Below, in pieces: positions 62,601 to 64,000 of a stretch of 64,000 nt of DNA. Positions within the stretch are counted from its first letter, which is position 1. The number at the start of each line of letters is the position of its first letter. Location: contig NZ_CP007451.1 of the NCBI RefSeq assembly GCF_000626635.1, positions 3,950,501 through 4,014,500 on the forward strand, written 5' to 3'. A program made the position numbers and the translations under genes. Below the pieces are notes generated by a model. It worked only from the letters and a program-made list of their open reading frames with translations. It had not been told where the DNA came from and searched no databases. This DNA is from Draconibacterium orientale. GTDB lineage: Bacteria > Bacteroidota > Bacteroidia > Bacteroidales > Prolixibacteraceae.

Positions 62601-63668
62601 CACCATACCCCCGATGTGTTGCCAAAACAAAGCAAAAAGAAGCTGCGGAAACGTGGAAAAATACAGTACAATAAAAATGGTGAACCAATATATCAGCAAG
62701 GTGATAGTGTAAGAGGCAGTCTTCATAAAGAAACCTTTTATGGAGCCATAGAAAGAGAAATTCTGAATAAGAAAGGCGAAACTGAAAAGCAAATAAAATA
62801 TGTAGTAAGGAAACCGCTTGACGGTTTGGAAGATTCGGCCATTAAAAATATTGTTGACGATAGAGTGCGCGAAATTGTAAGCCATGCACGGAAAGAAGAA
62901 AAGGAAATCCAAAAGCAAATTGATGCGCTTTTAAAACAACGCAGAAAAGCCGAAGAAAATGAAGAAGCTGAAATCGATAATAAAATCGCCGAACTAAAAC
63001 AGCAGATTGTTGAACTATATTCTCTGCCCAACAAAAACGGAGCTCCTGTGCCTATAAAAAAGGTTCGGGTTTATCAAACTCCCAAAGGAATTTTAGAAAT
63101 AAAGAAGCATAGAGATTGCATAAAAAAACATAAGGCAAACTATCTTACAGAAACAGATGATAATTACATTATGGGGATTTATGAATATTCTCAGAACGGT
63201 AAAATAAAACGCAAGTTTAAAGCTTATAACAATTTTACTGCTTCTAATTATTTGCGTTCAGATATTAAAAAAAGCTTATCGCCACAAGGAATTGGAGCAA
63301 TTAGTGCTATGTTGCCGAATAATTTTATCAACGAAAAGGGCATTGAATTAAAATTGAAGGCTGCACTTAAGATAGGAACTCTTGTTATAATGCACATGCC
63401 AGATGAAAATTTAAATGATCTTACCAATTGGGATGACCTGCAAAAACGACTATACAAAGTATATGGATTTAGAGGAGATGATGGCCGAATTAAACTACGA
63501 TTTCATAATGAAGCGAGACCTGATAAGGAACAGGAGAAACCTTCTAGTTCATTTTCACTTGATATTATTCATTCAAAGCTTATTATATCACTCGGCAATT
63601 TCCACGCTTTAATTGAAGGCATAGATTTTAAAATCGACCCACTCGGAAACATAAAACGTATTAACTAA
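59677..63668 (+). pseudogene. cas9: Type II-C Cas9, interrupted by two frameshifts
   Basis: Three frames together encode a Cas9 of about 1329 residues. Frame 1, starting at 59677 (MAKILGLDLGTNSVGWAVV), holds RuvC-I Asp8 and the bridge helix RSARRLKFRRKLRKVKTLK and stops at 60606. Frame 2 runs from about 60585 to 61501, mostly REC lobe. Frame 3, to 63668, has RuvC-II Glu (NVEMSRG, 61671), the HNH His (DIEHTIPRS, 61920), RuvC-III Asp (HHCIDA, 62427) and the PAM-interacting end. The shifts fall in an A6 run near 60588 and an A7 run near 61478; removing one A at each restores one open frame. All catalytic residues survive. Real decay or homopolymer errors cannot be told apart here. Confidence 0.92.
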
Positions 63669-63698
63669 TCCTTCAAGGTTTCCAAAACCTTGAAGGAT
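63668..63698. repeat. Dispersed palindrome, CTTCAAGG family, copy 3
   Basis: ATCCTTCAAGGTTTCCAAAA/CCTTGAAGGAT, beginning at the last base of the cas9 stop codon. With copy 2 it brackets the tracrRNA-cas9 unit. Confidence 0.8.
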
Positions 63699-63742
63699 TT
63701 GGGGCAACCGAAAACAAGCGGCCAGCCTAAGCCAAAGTTCCA

Positions 63743-63775
63743 ACCTTTTCCAAAGTTTCAAACTTTGGAAAAGGT
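63743..63775. repeat. Second palindrome behind cas9
   Basis: ACCTTTTCCAAAGTTT / AAACTTTGGAAAAGGT, palindromic except at the centre. Different in sequence from the CTTCAAGG family but similar in size and layout. Confidence 0.75.
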
Positions 63776-63844
63776 ATCCGAAACAAATACCGAATAGATA
63801 AACCGTAAAACAACACAATGTGCTAAAAACCAAAACAAAACTGC

Positions 63845-64000
63845 TAAAAACCACTGCGGAATGGAAAAAACCAGCGCGAAACGGCATTTACCGCGGAGAA
63901 ATACAAAAAACCGGCGCGGAATGGCTCACTACCAGCGCGAAACAGAAAAAACCACCGAGGAATGGAAAAAACCACTGCGAAATGGAAAAAACCAGCGAGA
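63845..64000. repeat. 20-bp tandem repeat running out of the window
   Basis: About eight units of roughly 20 bp, consensus AAAAAACCASYGCGRAAYGG, with no unique spacers; the last unit is cut by the window end. Some units (63885-63904 and 63924-63944) are diverged. No open frame covers it. Confidence 0.75.

Noticed and set aside
63845-64000. Regular repeats near cas9 that could be taken for a CRISPR array
   Set aside because: Units are about 20 bp, head to tail, with no unique spacers between them, and they do not match the repeat predicted from the tracrRNA candidate.
1-64000. tRNA or rRNA genes
   Set aside because: Reading through the intergenic regions I found no cloverleaf with a TTCGANNC-type arm and no rRNA-like stretch.

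Overview
The window comes from a member of the Bacteroidota, most likely a marine or sediment anaerobe of the Marinilabiliales/Prolixibacteraceae type. That placement is inferred from gene content (NigD-like lipoprotein, DUF4870, DUF5777 and DUF6787 proteins, a Bacteroidota-style type II-C Cas9 of about 1330 residues, many SusD-era style lipoproteins with SC lipoboxes) and from upstream boxes of the TAnnTTTG type; no rRNA or tRNA gene is present to confirm it.

Layout. 1-4100: 3' end of a DUF1080-type sugar hydrolase, a nitroreductase with an OhrR/MarR regulator, a repeat-rich gap, then msrA with two membrane-protein genes. 4185-7800: metallophosphoesterase, rluF, a 13-copy 21-bp tandem repeat, a free-methionine sulfoxide reductase and a DUF4870 protein. 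7929-9331: a complete IS4-family element with recognisable ends and a 9-bp target duplication, followed by a decayed block with a remnant of a REP-associated (Y1) transposase. 10256-20250: hisS, histidine ammonia-lyase, thioredoxin and NigD lipoproteins, an S41 protease, a 7TM-HD (PgpH-type) phosphodiesterase, an NlpC/P60 peptidase, a microprotein and a Nudix protein. 20450-24350: molybdenum cofactor operon (mobB-like, moeA, moaA, moaC, MOSC-MogA fusion), preceded by a structured leader that resembles the Moco riboswitch class.

24968-36183: a respiratory block on the minus strand: a CcsBA cytochrome c maturation protein, four multihaem and one monohaem c-type cytochromes with about 25 haem-binding sites in total, two cytochrome b-like membrane proteins (one apparently shortened), a DUF5777 beta-barrel protein, and a Crp/Fnr regulator at the head. 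It looks like an electron conduit from the quinone pool across the periplasm, perhaps to the cell surface. 36489-44700: argB and a histidine operon (hisG, hisD, hisC, hisB, hisH, with purU and a TlpA-like gene inside and a GIY-YIG cassette inserted), controlled by a clear attenuator with a leader peptide carrying HHGHH. hisA, hisF and hisI are not in the window.

44885-57154: GH105 hydrolase, secreted proteins, Nudix, SSB, a porin-like protein, and a LolCDE-like ABC export locus with a LolA-like lipoprotein-sorting protein and a four-helix-bundle gene inserted. 57582-63668: a large TIM-barrel protein of unknown role, then a type II-C CRISPR module consisting of a candidate tracrRNA and a cas9 gene broken by two single-base frameshifts in poly-A runs. 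The final bases are palindromes and a 20-bp tandem repeat; no CRISPR array, cas1 or cas2 is seen before the window ends.
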